From the NCBI RefSeq assembly GCF_011067745.1, contig NZ_JAAMPJ010000007.1, positions 124,001 through 188,000 on the forward strand: DNA of 64,000 nt. The letters are read 5' to 3'. A program made the translations under genes and the position numbers. The stretch is from Lentzea alba (GTDB lineage Bacteria; Actinomycetota; Actinomycetes; Mycobacteriales; Pseudonocardiaceae). Below the pieces are notes generated by a model, which saw only the letters and a program-made list of their open reading frames with translations, did not search any database and was not told the DNA's origin. Numbering within the stretch: position 1 is the stretch's first letter; each line of letters opens with the position of its first letter. Positions 16,072 to 24,389 of the stretch are shown here, one piece after another.

Positions 16072-17088
16072 TCAGCGGTCCCTGCTCGTGACCAGCCGGG
16101 CCAGACCGCGCAGATCCAGGACGGCGTCCGGACGCGGATCCGCTCGATCCAGGCAGCCGAACGCCAGCCGCACGCGGCGGTCAGCCTCGGCCTCCGCCCA
16201 CGCCCGGCCGCCCGCTTCCGCGACGAGCTCGGCGATGCGCGGCACGTTCTCGTCCTCACCGCGGTCCTCCAGGTAGATCCGTCCGAGCCGGCGCCCCACC
16301 GGGGAGTCCGCAGCGAGTGCCGCCACGACGGGCAGGGTTCTCCTGCGGGCCCTGATGTCGGAGTGGGCCGGTTTGCCGGTCCTCGCCGGGTCGCCCCAGA
16401 TGCCGAGGACGTCGTCGACCAGCTGGAAGGCGACGCCGAGGTGCACCCCGAACCACCGGCAGTGGTCAGCGGCGGCAGGGTCGGCTCCGGCCGCGAGAGC
16501 ACCGAGGCGGCAGGCCGCCCCCATCAGGGCACCGGTCTTCCTCGCCGCGGTGGCGAGGCACTGCTCGACGTCCACCGACGTCGCGGTCTCGGCCGCCACG
16601 TCGGCCGACTGCCCTTCGCACAGGTCGACGAGCACGTCGGCGAGTACACCCGTCAGGGACGGCGGCACCCGGCGCAGCGCGAGTCCCACCAGGACGTCCC
16701 CGGCGAGGATCGCCGCCGTGGTCCCGAACGCCACCCACGCCGAGGGACGGTGCCGCCGCGTTTCGTCGCCGTCCATCACGTCGTCGTGCAGGAGCGAGAA
16801 GTCGTGGATCAGCTCCACCGCCGTCGCGGCCGCGATCACGTCCGGCGGCACGGGTCCGTCGGCGAACGCGCGGGCACAGGCGAGGGTGAGAGCGGGCCGC
16901 AGCGCCTTGCCGCCCGACGGTGAGGGTCTGCCGTCCACGTCCCACCACCCGATGTGGTAGCCGGCGACGCGACGCAGCGCCGGACCGAGCTCGTCGATCG
17001 TGGCGCGGTGCACGGGCTCGATCAGTGTGCGCGCGTCGACCAGGAGGCGGACGGCATCGGTCGCCGGCCGGACGACATGACCAGCCAT
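16072..17088 (-). CDS. Polyprenyl diphosphate synthase-like protein
   Basis: The 338-residue protein is a trans-isoprenyl diphosphate synthase. The first Asp-rich motif is intact (LLHDDVMDGD, DDxxD at about 102-106). The second reads FQLVDDVLGIWGD (about 221-233), with Gly where the third Asp of DDxxD is usual, followed by GKPAHSDIRARRRTLPV. This DDxxG-IWGD form is common in actinobacterial family members of the terpene- or encapsulin-linked type. The product would be a C10-C20 or longer diphosphate, a possible donor for the UbiA enzyme at 9222. ATG 17088 shares a base with the upstream stop; GTG 17091 is an alternative. Confidence 0.85.
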   Translation of the reverse strand: MAGHVVRPATDAVRLLVDARTLIEPVHRATIDELGPALRRVAGYHIGWWDVDGRPSPSGGKALRPALTLACARAFADGPVPPDVIAAATAVELIHDFSLLHDDVMDGDETRRHRPSAWVAFGTTAAILAGDVLVGLALRRVPPSLTGVLADVLVDLCEGQSADVAAETATSVDVEQCLATAARKTGALMGAACRLGALAAGADPAAADHCRWFGVHLGVAFQLVDDVLGIWGDPARTGKPAHSDIRARRRTLPVVAALAADSPVGRRLGRIYLEDRGEDENVPRIAELVAEAGGRAWAEAEADRRVRLAFGCLDRADPRPDAVLDLRGLARLVTSRDR

Positions 17089-17774
17089 CACCGTCCCTCC
17101 GGCGCGCCGTCGGGTGCGATCACGCCGGCGTCGCCGCCGGTGGAGAGCTGGACGTGCACGTGTCCCCTCCCCGCCTCGATGTTGATCACGTCGAGCTGGA
17201 CCGCGGCCACCGACCACGTGCGCAGTGCCAGCGTGCGCTGCTCACCCGCCAGCGCCAGGAGAGTGCTCCTGACCGGCTCGGCCACCCCGACTGCCGTGTC
17301 GAACGCCCTGACCGCCGCGGCGAGCTGTTGCACGGCCGTGCGCAGGCCAGCGCGCGCCACGTTGATCCCGTTGCCGGCCGAGGGCGTTTGCTCGTACGAC
17401 TTCTCCGCCGCCGAGAGGACGTCCTTCCACCCGTTCACCACCTCCGGGGTGAGCCCGGACTTCGGTGCCGACCCGTCGACGGGAGCCGCCTGCGCCATGG
17501 CCGCGAGCACCGGAGCCAGGCTGTCTCTGGTGCCCTTGGCCTGGTCGGTCAGCGGGCCGAGCTGCGCGGCGTCCCGTGCGGCGTCCTCGCGTTCCAGTTC
17601 CGCGATCCGCCGCTGGGTCGCGTCCGGCCCGTTCCCCGAGGTGATCAGGAACGCGACCGCCAGCCCGAGCAGGAAAGCGGTGAGGAAACCGGCCCACACC
17701 CGTCCTTTCGCCCTGGGCGGCGGGGTGGCCCAGGCAGCGGCCTTGGTCGCGCGCGACCGAACGGTCCTGCTCAT
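17088..17774 (-). CDS. Membrane-anchored protein of unknown function
   Basis: The 228-residue protein has a basic N-terminus (Arg/Lys-rich, about 1-25), one transmembrane segment (VWAGFLTAFLLGLAVAFLI, about 26-44) and an extracytoplasmic helical part: an Ala/Glu/Arg-rich coiled-coil-like stretch (RRIAELEREDAARDAAQLG) then a region ending HVHVQLSTGGDAGVIAPDG. AGGAGG precedes ATG 17774. It is translationally coupled to the prenyl synthase, so a joint role at the membrane is likely. I recognise no family. Confidence 0.75.
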   Translation of the reverse strand: MSRTVRSRATKAAAWATPPPRAKGRVWAGFLTAFLLGLAVAFLITSGNGPDATQRRIAELEREDAARDAAQLGPLTDQAKGTRDSLAPVLAAMAQAAPVDGSAPKSGLTPEVVNGWKDVLSAAEKSYEQTPSAGNGINVARAGLRTAVQQLAAAVRAFDTAVGVAEPVRSTLLALAGEQRTLALRTWSVAAVQLDVINIEAGRGHVHVQLSTGGDAGVIAPDGAPEGR

Positions 17775-17835
17775 CGTTCCTCCTCGACGGGGAAACCGGT
17801 CAGCGGCAGGGATCGGCCGCTGACCGGCTCCTGGG

Positions 17836-20800
17836 CTACCGGAAGGTCCACCTCTGGTTGGTCCCGCCGTGGCAGGTCCAGATGATGAGCTGGGTGCCGT
17901 CCGCCGTGCCGGCTCCGTTGGCGTCCAGGCACTTCGTGCCGTTGCGGATCGAGCCGTCGGACTGGGCGGTCCAGTTCTGCCCGGACGCGCCGTTGCACGA
18001 CCACAACCGAACGATCGCGCCGTCGGTCTGACTGTTGCCGGTGACGTCGAGGCACTTGTCGAGCGACCGCAGCGTGGTGCCGTTCTGCGTCCACTTCTGG
18101 TTGTTGCCACCGTTGCAGGTCCACAGCTGGACCTTGGCGCCGTCGGTGGAGCTGGCTCCGTTGACGTCGACGCACTTGCCGCCGGCGCCGACGATCTCCT
18201 TCGCGGAGCCACCGCCGGGCTGTCCCGCGCCCGGCCCGACGTAGGTGATCGAGTCGAGGTCGAAGCTGGTCGACGACGACGTCTTGAACACCGCGAACAG
18301 CTCGACGGTGCCGGTCGGCGCGGTCACGTTCACCGCGGGCGTGCTGACGTAGGTGTCCGCGCCACCGGTGCTGGTGACCGGCGATGACGCGATGAGCGTG
18401 CCGGTCGGTGAACCGGCGCGCAGTTCGATCGTCCCTCCTCCACCCGGCGGAGAGGACACCCGGAACGAGACCTGGTTGATGCCGGTGAAGTTGACCGGCT
18501 TGAACGAGATCCAGTCGTTGTTGCCGATGTCGCCGACCTTCGCGCCCGACTCGGCGCCCGCCTGCGACACGATGGTCACGCCGGACGAGCCGTTGAAGAA
18601 CTCGGCCTGCTTCTGCTTGGGCTGCAGGACGACCTGGGCGCTGCCGGTCAGGGGCGGCACCCCGTTCGCGCCGTTGTCGGTGTACTCGGCCGAGCCGATG
18701 ACGTGCACGTTGAGCCCCTGGTGCCCGGAGTCGACGGTGGTCGGCAGCGTTCCCGAACAGCCGGTCATCGGCGAGCCGATCGGGTGCTTGTGCGAGTCGT
18801 GGCCCATGTTCGACTGAACGCTCACCTTGGTGCAGTCGATCGTGCCGTCCTCCTGGTCGGTCACGGACAACGTGTACGGGATCGGGTCACCGAAGTTGAT
18901 CATGCCGCCGTCGACCGGACCGGTGAACCGCACGATCGGCTCGGTGTTGCCCACGCTCACGGTCACGTTCGCGGTACCGATCTTGCCGGCCGAGTTGGTG
19001 ACGGTGAGCTGGGCGGTGAACTTCCCGCTCGTGGTGTAGGTGTGCGTGGGGTTCGGCTCCGTGGACGTGCCGCCGTCGCCGAACGTCCACCGGTAGGTCA
19101 GCGGAAGACCACCGGGGTCGTTGGAACCGGCGCTGGAGAAGCGCACCGTCAACGGCGACGGGCCGGTCAGGGGACTGCCGGACGCCTGCGCCACCGGAAG
19201 TCGTTCGCCGGTGGTCCTGTAGTCGATGCGCCACAACCCGGCGCCGGGCAGCGGTTTGTTGTCCTCCCAGCCCGTGCCCCAGGTCAGCAGGTACATCGAG
19301 CCGTCGGGACCGAACTTGGCGTCCATCGGCGAGGCGAAGGACATGTTCGACAGGAAGTTGTTGACTTTCAGCAGGTTTCCGGACGAGTCCGTCCGGAACT
19401 CCCACATGCGGTTGCGGGACCACTCGCCGAAGAACGGCGTCTGGTCGAAGTAGGCGGGGAACTTCGTCGTCGACGGGTTGCTCGCGTTGTACTGGTAGGC
19501 GGGGAACGCCATCGGCGCCTCGCCGCCGCTGCTCGGACCCATCTCCGGGAAGGCGTTGCCGTTCGCGCCGTTGCCGTACCAGAGGTCCGCGCCCCGCGAC
19601 GCGGGCAGAGTCGTCAGGCCGGTGTTGTTGGGCGAGTTGTTCGCCGGCGAGCCGCAGTTGAACTTCGGGCCGGACGTGTTGTTGGCGAAGTTCCAGTCGT
19701 TGTAGGCGATGTTGTTCGCCACGCAGTACGGCCAGCCGTAGTTGCCCGGCGACTTGATCACGTTCCACTCCACGAGTCCCGCCGGCCCGCGGTTCGGGTT
19801 GTCGCCGCCCGCGTCCGGGCCGTAGTCGGCCGCGTAGATCACGCCGGTGGTCGGGTGCACGCTGAACCGGAACACGTTGCGGAAGCCCATCGCGTAGATC
19901 TCCGGACGCGTTCTGGCCGTGCCAGGCGCGAACATGTTGCCCGCCGGGACGGTGTAGGTGCCGTCGGGTTCCGGGTGGATGCGCAGGATCTTGCCGCGCA
20001 GGTCGTTGGTGTTGGCGGCAGTGCCCTGCGCGTCGTACAGCGAGCGACCGGTGCGTTCGTCGATCGGCGCGTAGCCGCCGGAATCACCGTTGGGGTTGAT
20101 GTCGTCGCCGACGCTGATGTAGAGGTTGCCGTTCGGCCCGAAGTTCAGCTGGCCGCCGGTGTGCCCCGGCTCCTCACGCCGGGAGGCGGGCAGGGTGAGC
20201 AGGACCTTCTCGCTCGCCATGTCCATCCTGTCGCCGTTCATGGTGAAGCGCGAGATCCTGGCGATCTCCTGGCTCCCCGCCGGGGAGTAGTTCAGGTAGA
20301 CCCATCTGTTGGTGGCGAACGCCGGGTCGAGCGCCATGCCGACCAGGCCGTCCTCCGAGTTCTGTCCCTGGCCGTAGACGCTGAGCGTGCCCGCGACGAC
20401 CGTCGTCCTGGTGTCCGGCTTGTAGATCTTCAGGTTGCCGTTGTACTCGTTGAAGAACACCCGGCCGTCGGGAGCGACGTCGAGCGTGCTCGGCGCGATG
20501 GTGGAGTTGTCGAGCTGCACCTTCTGGAAGCTGCTCCACACCGTGGGACCGCAGTCCGCACCCACGATGCCGCCCGCGGTCTCCACGCCACCGGTGATGT
20601 GCTGGCGGAACAGGGGTTCGGAGTAGCTCGAGGCGTTGTGTCCCATGCCGGTGGCCCACACCCGGCCGCCCTCGAAGTTGCGGCACCACGAGATCGGGTG
20701 GTCGAAGCCCATCTTCTGCGGGCCCGCGTCGTAGGTCGACTCGTCCGCCGTGACCAGCACGTGCACGTCGCCGCGTGCGGAGCGGTTGAAGTTGTACCAC

Positions 20801-21330
20801 TCCTCCGTGCGCGTCCACCGGTCCGGCAGGCTCGCGCCCGACGGGTGCTTGCGGTCGGCGACCTTGGCGGTGCCGGACACGATCGACGAGTGCTGGGTCA
20901 TGGTCATGCCGAGCATCTGGTCCCACCACGGGAACTGCTGCTCGATGTTCATGTCCGTGGCGTTGTGGATCGCCACCACGCCCCCGCCCCTGCGCACGTA
21001 GTTCTGCATCGCGGTGCGCTGCGCGGCGGTGTCCCACACCATGCCCGACGTCTGCAGCATCACGATCACGCTGTACGTGGCGAGCGTGGTGTCGTTGAAG
21101 ACCGACGCGTCCTCGGTCTTGGTCATCTCCCAGCCGCGTTGGGCGGCCAGCTGCTCCATCATCGTGATGCCCGCCGGGATGGAGTCGTGCCGGTACGCCC
21201 CGGCGGCGGTCTTGGTGAACAGCAGGACGTGCAGGCCGTGGGCCTGTGCCGGGGTGATCGGCGTGACGAGCCCCATCACCACCAGAGCACCGGCCAACAC
21301 CACCAGTAGTCGCTTGAGTCTGCGTTGCAT
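17836..21330 (-). CDS. Secreted ThuA / sugar dehydrogenase (GSDH) / PKD / CBM6 / ricin-lectin fusion
   Basis: A 1164-residue exported protein. Signal peptide 1-30; ThuA-like domain about 33-260 (LHVLLFTKTAAGAYRHDSI, VVAIHNATDM, GFDHPISWC); soluble glucose/sorbosone dehydrogenase-type beta-propeller about 265-705 (TLDVAPDGRVF, RPEIYAMGFRNVFRFS, NYGWPYC); PKD about 712-793 (YRWTFGDGGTST); an Ig-like stretch; CBM6 about 908-1031; ricin B lectin about 1045-1164 with three QxW repeats. ThuA and GSDH families point to extracellular oxidation to, or processing of, keto-sugars. GGAGTGGCA precedes ATG 21330. It is 31 bp downstream of the isomerase gene, likely one operon. Confidence 0.88.
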   Translation of the reverse strand: MQRRLKRLLVVLAGALVVMGLVTPITPAQAHGLHVLLFTKTAAGAYRHDSIPAGITMMEQLAAQRGWEMTKTEDASVFNDTTLATYSVIVMLQTSGMVWDTAAQRTAMQNYVRRGGGVVAIHNATDMNIEQQFPWWDQMLGMTMTQHSSIVSGTAKVADRKHPSGASLPDRWTRTEEWYNFNRSARGDVHVLVTADESTYDAGPQKMGFDHPISWCRNFEGGRVWATGMGHNASSYSEPLFRQHITGGVETAGGIVGADCGPTVWSSFQKVQLDNSTIAPSTLDVAPDGRVFFNEYNGNLKIYKPDTRTTVVAGTLSVYGQGQNSEDGLVGMALDPAFATNRWVYLNYSPAGSQEIARISRFTMNGDRMDMASEKVLLTLPASRREEPGHTGGQLNFGPNGNLYISVGDDINPNGDSGGYAPIDERTGRSLYDAQGTAANTNDLRGKILRIHPEPDGTYTVPAGNMFAPGTARTRPEIYAMGFRNVFRFSVHPTTGVIYAADYGPDAGGDNPNRGPAGLVEWNVIKSPGNYGWPYCVANNIAYNDWNFANNTSGPKFNCGSPANNSPNNTGLTTLPASRGADLWYGNGANGNAFPEMGPSSGGEAPMAFPAYQYNASNPSTTKFPAYFDQTPFFGEWSRNRMWEFRTDSSGNLLKVNNFLSNMSFASPMDAKFGPDGSMYLLTWGTGWEDNKPLPGAGLWRIDYRTTGERLPVAQASGSPLTGPSPLTVRFSSAGSNDPGGLPLTYRWTFGDGGTSTEPNPTHTYTTSGKFTAQLTVTNSAGKIGTANVTVSVGNTEPIVRFTGPVDGGMINFGDPIPYTLSVTDQEDGTIDCTKVSVQSNMGHDSHKHPIGSPMTGCSGTLPTTVDSGHQGLNVHVIGSAEYTDNGANGVPPLTGSAQVVLQPKQKQAEFFNGSSGVTIVSQAGAESGAKVGDIGNNDWISFKPVNFTGINQVSFRVSSPPGGGGTIELRAGSPTGTLIASSPVTSTGGADTYVSTPAVNVTAPTGTVELFAVFKTSSSTSFDLDSITYVGPGAGQPGGGSAKEIVGAGGKCVDVNGASSTDGAKVQLWTCNGGNNQKWTQNGTTLRSLDKCLDVTGNSQTDGAIVRLWSCNGASGQNWTAQSDGSIRNGTKCLDANGAGTADGTQLIIWTCHGGTNQRWTFR

Positions 21331-21361
21331 TGCCACTCCTCCGGGGTGGTGACGCGGTCGG

Positions 21362-22213
21362 CTAACGGGTGAGAGCGGCGGCGGCAGCGTGCAGGAAGGC
21401 CAGGCCTTCGACGGCAAGGGCGTCCGGGGAGTCGGCCAGCGGCCGCCAGATCGAGGCGGCGGTCGCGATGGCGGCGTTGTCCGGCGTGAACGACTCGATG
21501 CACAACGGACCGCGGTAGCCGGCATCGCCCAGGGCGCCCAGCAGCGCGGGCCAGTCCTGGTGATCGCGCCCCGGCGTACCGCGGTCGTTGGCGCACACCT
21601 GAACGTGTGCGATACGTGCGCCGGCGGCGAGAACCGCCTTCACCGGCGCCGCTTCCTCGATGTTGAGGTGGTAGGTGTCGAGCGCCAGCCCGCATCCCTC
21701 GGCAGGTAGCCCGTCCAGCGCCTCCAGCGCTTGGTCCACGGTGTTCAGCAGGCTCGTCTCGTACCGGTTCAGCGGCTCCACGGCGATGCGGACACCGCGC
21801 TGCGCCGCGTACTCGACGACGGGGCGGAGGTTCGCGCGCAGCTCGCGGTACACCCGCGGCCGGTCGTCGATGCGCCAGGTGCGGCCGACCGAGCTGTACG
21901 CGGGGCCCGCCGCGACCGGGCTGCCGACGATCGCCGCGACGTCCACGACCCGCCGCAGGTAGTCCTGGGTCTCCGCGACCGTGTCTGCCGCGACCAGCTC
22001 ACGGCCCGGCGGCATGACGAGACAGACGGTGGCTCTGAGGTTCAACTCGGCCAGCAGGTCGGCGGCGCGGCGCGGGTCCCAGTCGCCCGGCTGCTCCACC
22101 GGCAGTTCGATGACGTCGAACCCCCACTCGCGAACCTTCGGCGCGAGTGTGGCCAACCCGTCATCGGTGAGCGGTGACGTCCAAACCCATGTGTTGACGC
22201 CGATGTCCCACAT
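21362..22213 (-). CDS. Sugar phosphate isomerase/epimerase (AP-endonuclease-2 fold)
   Basis: The 283-residue protein has metal-ligand stations of the xylose-isomerase-like barrel: RIAVEPLNRYETSLLNTV, GLALDTYHLNIEE, RIAHVQVCANDR and PLCIESFTP. Relatives include D-psicose/tagatose 3-epimerases and isomerases acting on keto-sugars. ATG 22213 (MWDIGVNTW) is chosen because a promoter with TACGTT 7 nt upstream predicts a leaderless mRNA there; an ATG at 22237 would lie inside that promoter. It is the first gene of an operon with the ThuA/GSDH fusion, fitting intracellular isomerisation of a sugar generated outside. Confidence 0.85.
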   Translation of the reverse strand: MWDIGVNTWVWTSPLTDDGLATLAPKVREWGFDVIELPVEQPGDWDPRRAADLLAELNLRATVCLVMPPGRELVAADTVAETQDYLRRVVDVAAIVGSPVAAGPAYSSVGRTWRIDDRPRVYRELRANLRPVVEYAAQRGVRIAVEPLNRYETSLLNTVDQALEALDGLPAEGCGLALDTYHLNIEEAAPVKAVLAAGARIAHVQVCANDRGTPGRDHQDWPALLGALGDAGYRGPLCIESFTPDNAAIATAASIWRPLADSPDALAVEGLAFLHAAAAALTR

Positions 22214-22250
22214 GCAGGTGAACGTAAGCCCGACCATATGGCACGGTCAA
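22214..22250 (-). promoter_or_regulatory. Leaderless promoter of the isomerase/ThuA operon
   Basis: Minus-strand TTGACC (22250-22245), 18 nt, TACGTT (22226-22221), 7 nt, ATG. The block GTCAAT(G)CAAAAGTT(C)GGC just upstream is shared, with two one-base insertions, with the importer promoter at 14773, which supports common regulation. Confidence 0.6.
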
Positions 22251-22281
22251 TGCAAAAGTTCGGCGCAACCGGGCTAAATTA

Positions 22282-22297
22282 TGGCTACTCTATGCCA
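22282..22297. promoter_or_regulatory. Putative ROK operator 2 (TGGC-N8-GCCA)
   Basis: TGGCTACTCTATGCCA lies between the ROK2 stop (22306) and the isomerase promoter. It keeps the ends and 8-bp spacing of operators 1 and 3 but its centre is less symmetric. Confidence 0.5.
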
Positions 22298-22305
22298 AAA
22301 GTAGT

Positions 22306-23508
22306 TCAGGCCTCTCCGGCGGAGATCGCGGAGACGACCCCACCAAGCCGTGCGTCCAGCACCTCCGGCGACAGCACGTGCTGCACGACCATTGCCGCGG
22401 CGCCCAGCACTCCGGCGGTCGCACCCGCCGTCGACGCGACGATCCTCAGGTTCTCCGTGGCCAGTGGCAGGGAGCGCCGGTAGATCGACTCGCGCACCCC
22501 CGCCAGCAGCATCTCCCCCGCCCCCGCCACCAGCCCGCCGATGACCACGAGCGACGGGTTGAACATGCTCACGCAGCCGGCGAGCACCTCCCCGATGTCC
22601 CTGCCCGCCTGCCGCACGACCCGGCCTGCCTCGAGGTTGCCGGCCCGGACCAGGTGCACCACGTCGGCCGTCGAGTGCGCGGGGAGTCCCAGTTCCCTCA
22701 GCTTCGCCGCGAGCGCCGGACCACCGGCGACCGCCTCCAGGCACCCGGTGTTGCCACAGCGGCACAGCGCGTCCTCACCATCGGGCACCCTGATGTGCCC
22801 GAGGTCTCCCGCCGCGCCCGCCGCGCCGCGGTGCAGCACGCCGTTGCTGATCAGCCCGGCGCCGATGCCGGTCGCCGCCTTGATCACGATCATGTGCAGC
22901 ACGTCCGGGTGCGCGGCGGTGTGCTCGCCCAGTGCCTCCAGGTTGACCTCGTTGTCGACCAGCACCGGTGCGCCGAACTCCGCCGTGATCGCCGCCGGCA
23001 CGTCGAACCCGTCCCAGCCCGGCATGATCGGCGGGTTGTTCGGACGGCCGGTGGAGTGCTCGACCGGGCCGGGCAGGCCGATGCCGACTCCGGCGATCTC
23101 CGCGGTGTCGACCCCACGCAGCAGCTCGCGCCAGGTCGTGACCAGGAGCTCGAGGATCGTCTCCGGTCCGTCCGCGATGTCGAGGCCGACCTGTTCGACC
23201 GCGATCAACCGGCACCCGAGGTCGGCCACGGCGACCGTGGCGTGGGTGGCGCCCACCTCGGCCGCCAGCACGTGCCGGGCGCCGGGGTGGAACACGAACC
23301 GGCTCGCGGGGCGCCCGCCGGTGGACTCCTCGGTGCCGCCTCCAGTCACCAGTCCGGCGGCCAGGAGCAGGTCGAGCCTCGCCCGCACGGTGGAGCGGGC
23401 GAGGCCGGTCGCGGCCACGATCTCCGCTCGGGTGCGCGGCCTGCCGTCCATCAGCAGGCGCAGCACAGCGCTCGGCGAACCGGAATCGATGCCATGAGTG
23501 CTCTCCAT
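22306..23508 (-). CDS. ROK-family transcriptional repressor 2
   Basis: The 400-residue paralogue of the ROK protein at 14863 has the winged HTH RTRAEIVAATGLARSTVRAR (about 25-44), AAEVGATHATVAVADLG, the zinc motif CRCGNTGCLE and the shared C-terminal YRRSLPLATENLRIV. It lies immediately upstream of the isomerase/ThuA operon on the same strand, with its likely operator between. The two ROK proteins probably arose by duplication and may recognise the same palindrome with different sugar effectors. Confidence 0.92.
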   Translation of the reverse strand: MESTHGIDSGSPSAVLRLLMDGRPRTRAEIVAATGLARSTVRARLDLLLAAGLVTGGGTEESTGGRPASRFVFHPGARHVLAAEVGATHATVAVADLGCRLIAVEQVGLDIADGPETILELLVTTWRELLRGVDTAEIAGVGIGLPGPVEHSTGRPNNPPIMPGWDGFDVPAAITAEFGAPVLVDNEVNLEALGEHTAAHPDVLHMIVIKAATGIGAGLISNGVLHRGAAGAAGDLGHIRVPDGEDALCRCGNTGCLEAVAGGPALAAKLRELGLPAHSTADVVHLVRAGNLEAGRVVRQAGRDIGEVLAGCVSMFNPSLVVIGGLVAGAGEMLLAGVRESIYRRSLPLATENLRIVASTAGATAGVLGAAAMVVQHVLSPEVLDARLGGVVSAISAGEA

Positions 23509-23599
23509 CGGGCAATTGTCACACCGGCAACGAAAAGGCCGGGCTCAACGTCACACTTGCGCGTGATCGTCGCCCGAACTCTCGATCCGAGTGGCCGGG

Positions 23600-24310
23600 T
23601 CAGGCCGGTGTGGCGGCCGTGTGCCTCGCGAACAGGGTGGCGTAGTCGCTCTCGAGGCCAGCCAGTGCCGTGCGGAGCGCGGGGAAGATCCCGCCGGTCG
23701 AGGACGACTCGTACCTGTCGAGTTTGGTGAGCAGGAGCAGCCTGACCGCCCCGATGACGACGAGGGTGGCCCCGCTCGCGAGGACGCTGCCACCGAACGC
23801 CACCACCCTGGTGATGCCCTCGTAGCCGAAGACACCGCGACCCGACCGGCCGACGCCTCGCAGGCTGAGGTAGCCCGAGCCGTTGCTGACGGTGGCTCTG
23901 GTCGTGAAGCGCGTACTGCCCAGCAGCCCGTCGAGGGCGGTGTCGACGCTCAGCGTGGTGTCGACCGTCCGGCCGGGCGCCGGCAGCAGCTCGTGGGCGA
24001 TCACCTGGTCGGCTCTGGACGCGAAGGCCCGGCGGGCCCAGGTGCCGTGCCCGTCGGCCCAGGTCGAGGTGACCTCGCCGGTGCGGGAGTCGGTGATGCG
24101 GCCGTAGCCGCCGACCGCGGTCATGCCGGGACTGGAGATCCGGAACTCGTAGGCGGGGTGGCAGGACCGGCCGGCCTCGAAGACCACCTTCTCCATCGCC
24201 GGCTCGCCGTACAGCACCGCACCGCATTCACCGTTGGCGGTGCGGAAGCCGTCGGTCCGGCACGCGGCCGGACTGGTGACGTGGATCCTCGGCTCGGGCA
24301 TGCGCATCAC
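23600..24310 (-). CDS. Membrane protein of unknown function
   Basis: A protein of about 236 residues (GTG 24310 or ATG 24307; GGGAG is 5-8 nt upstream). The N-terminal part is hydrophilic with three early cysteines, the middle has WADGHGTWARRAF, and one strong transmembrane segment lies at about 173-196 (FGGSVLASGATLVVIGAVRL). A short helical tail of about 40 residues follows. A soluble domain anchored by one helix is likely. No family recognised. Confidence 0.65.
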   Translation of the reverse strand: MMRMPEPRIHVTSPAACRTDGFRTANGECGAVLYGEPAMEKVVFEAGRSCHPAYEFRISSPGMTAVGGYGRITDSRTGEVTSTWADGHGTWARRAFASRADQVIAHELLPAPGRTVDTTLSVDTALDGLLGSTRFTTRATVSNGSGYLSLRGVGRSGRGVFGYEGITRVVAFGGSVLASGATLVVIGAVRLLLLTKLDRYESSSTGGIFPALRTALAGLESDYATLFARHTAATPA

Positions 24311-24336
24311 ACGACTCCCTTGTCAGTGATGGGAAT

Positions 24337-24384
24337 GGTCGTGCGTGCTTTCCGTCGCGAGAGCGGAGGAGAGCACGCACGACC
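24337..24384 (-). terminator. Hairpin terminator after the GH54 gene
   Basis: Arms of 17 bp (GGTCGTGCGTGCTTTCC and its complement with one G-T type mismatch) start 6 nt past the GH54 stop. No long T run follows, as is usual in actinobacteria. Confidence 0.6.
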
Positions 24385-24389
24385 GCTGA

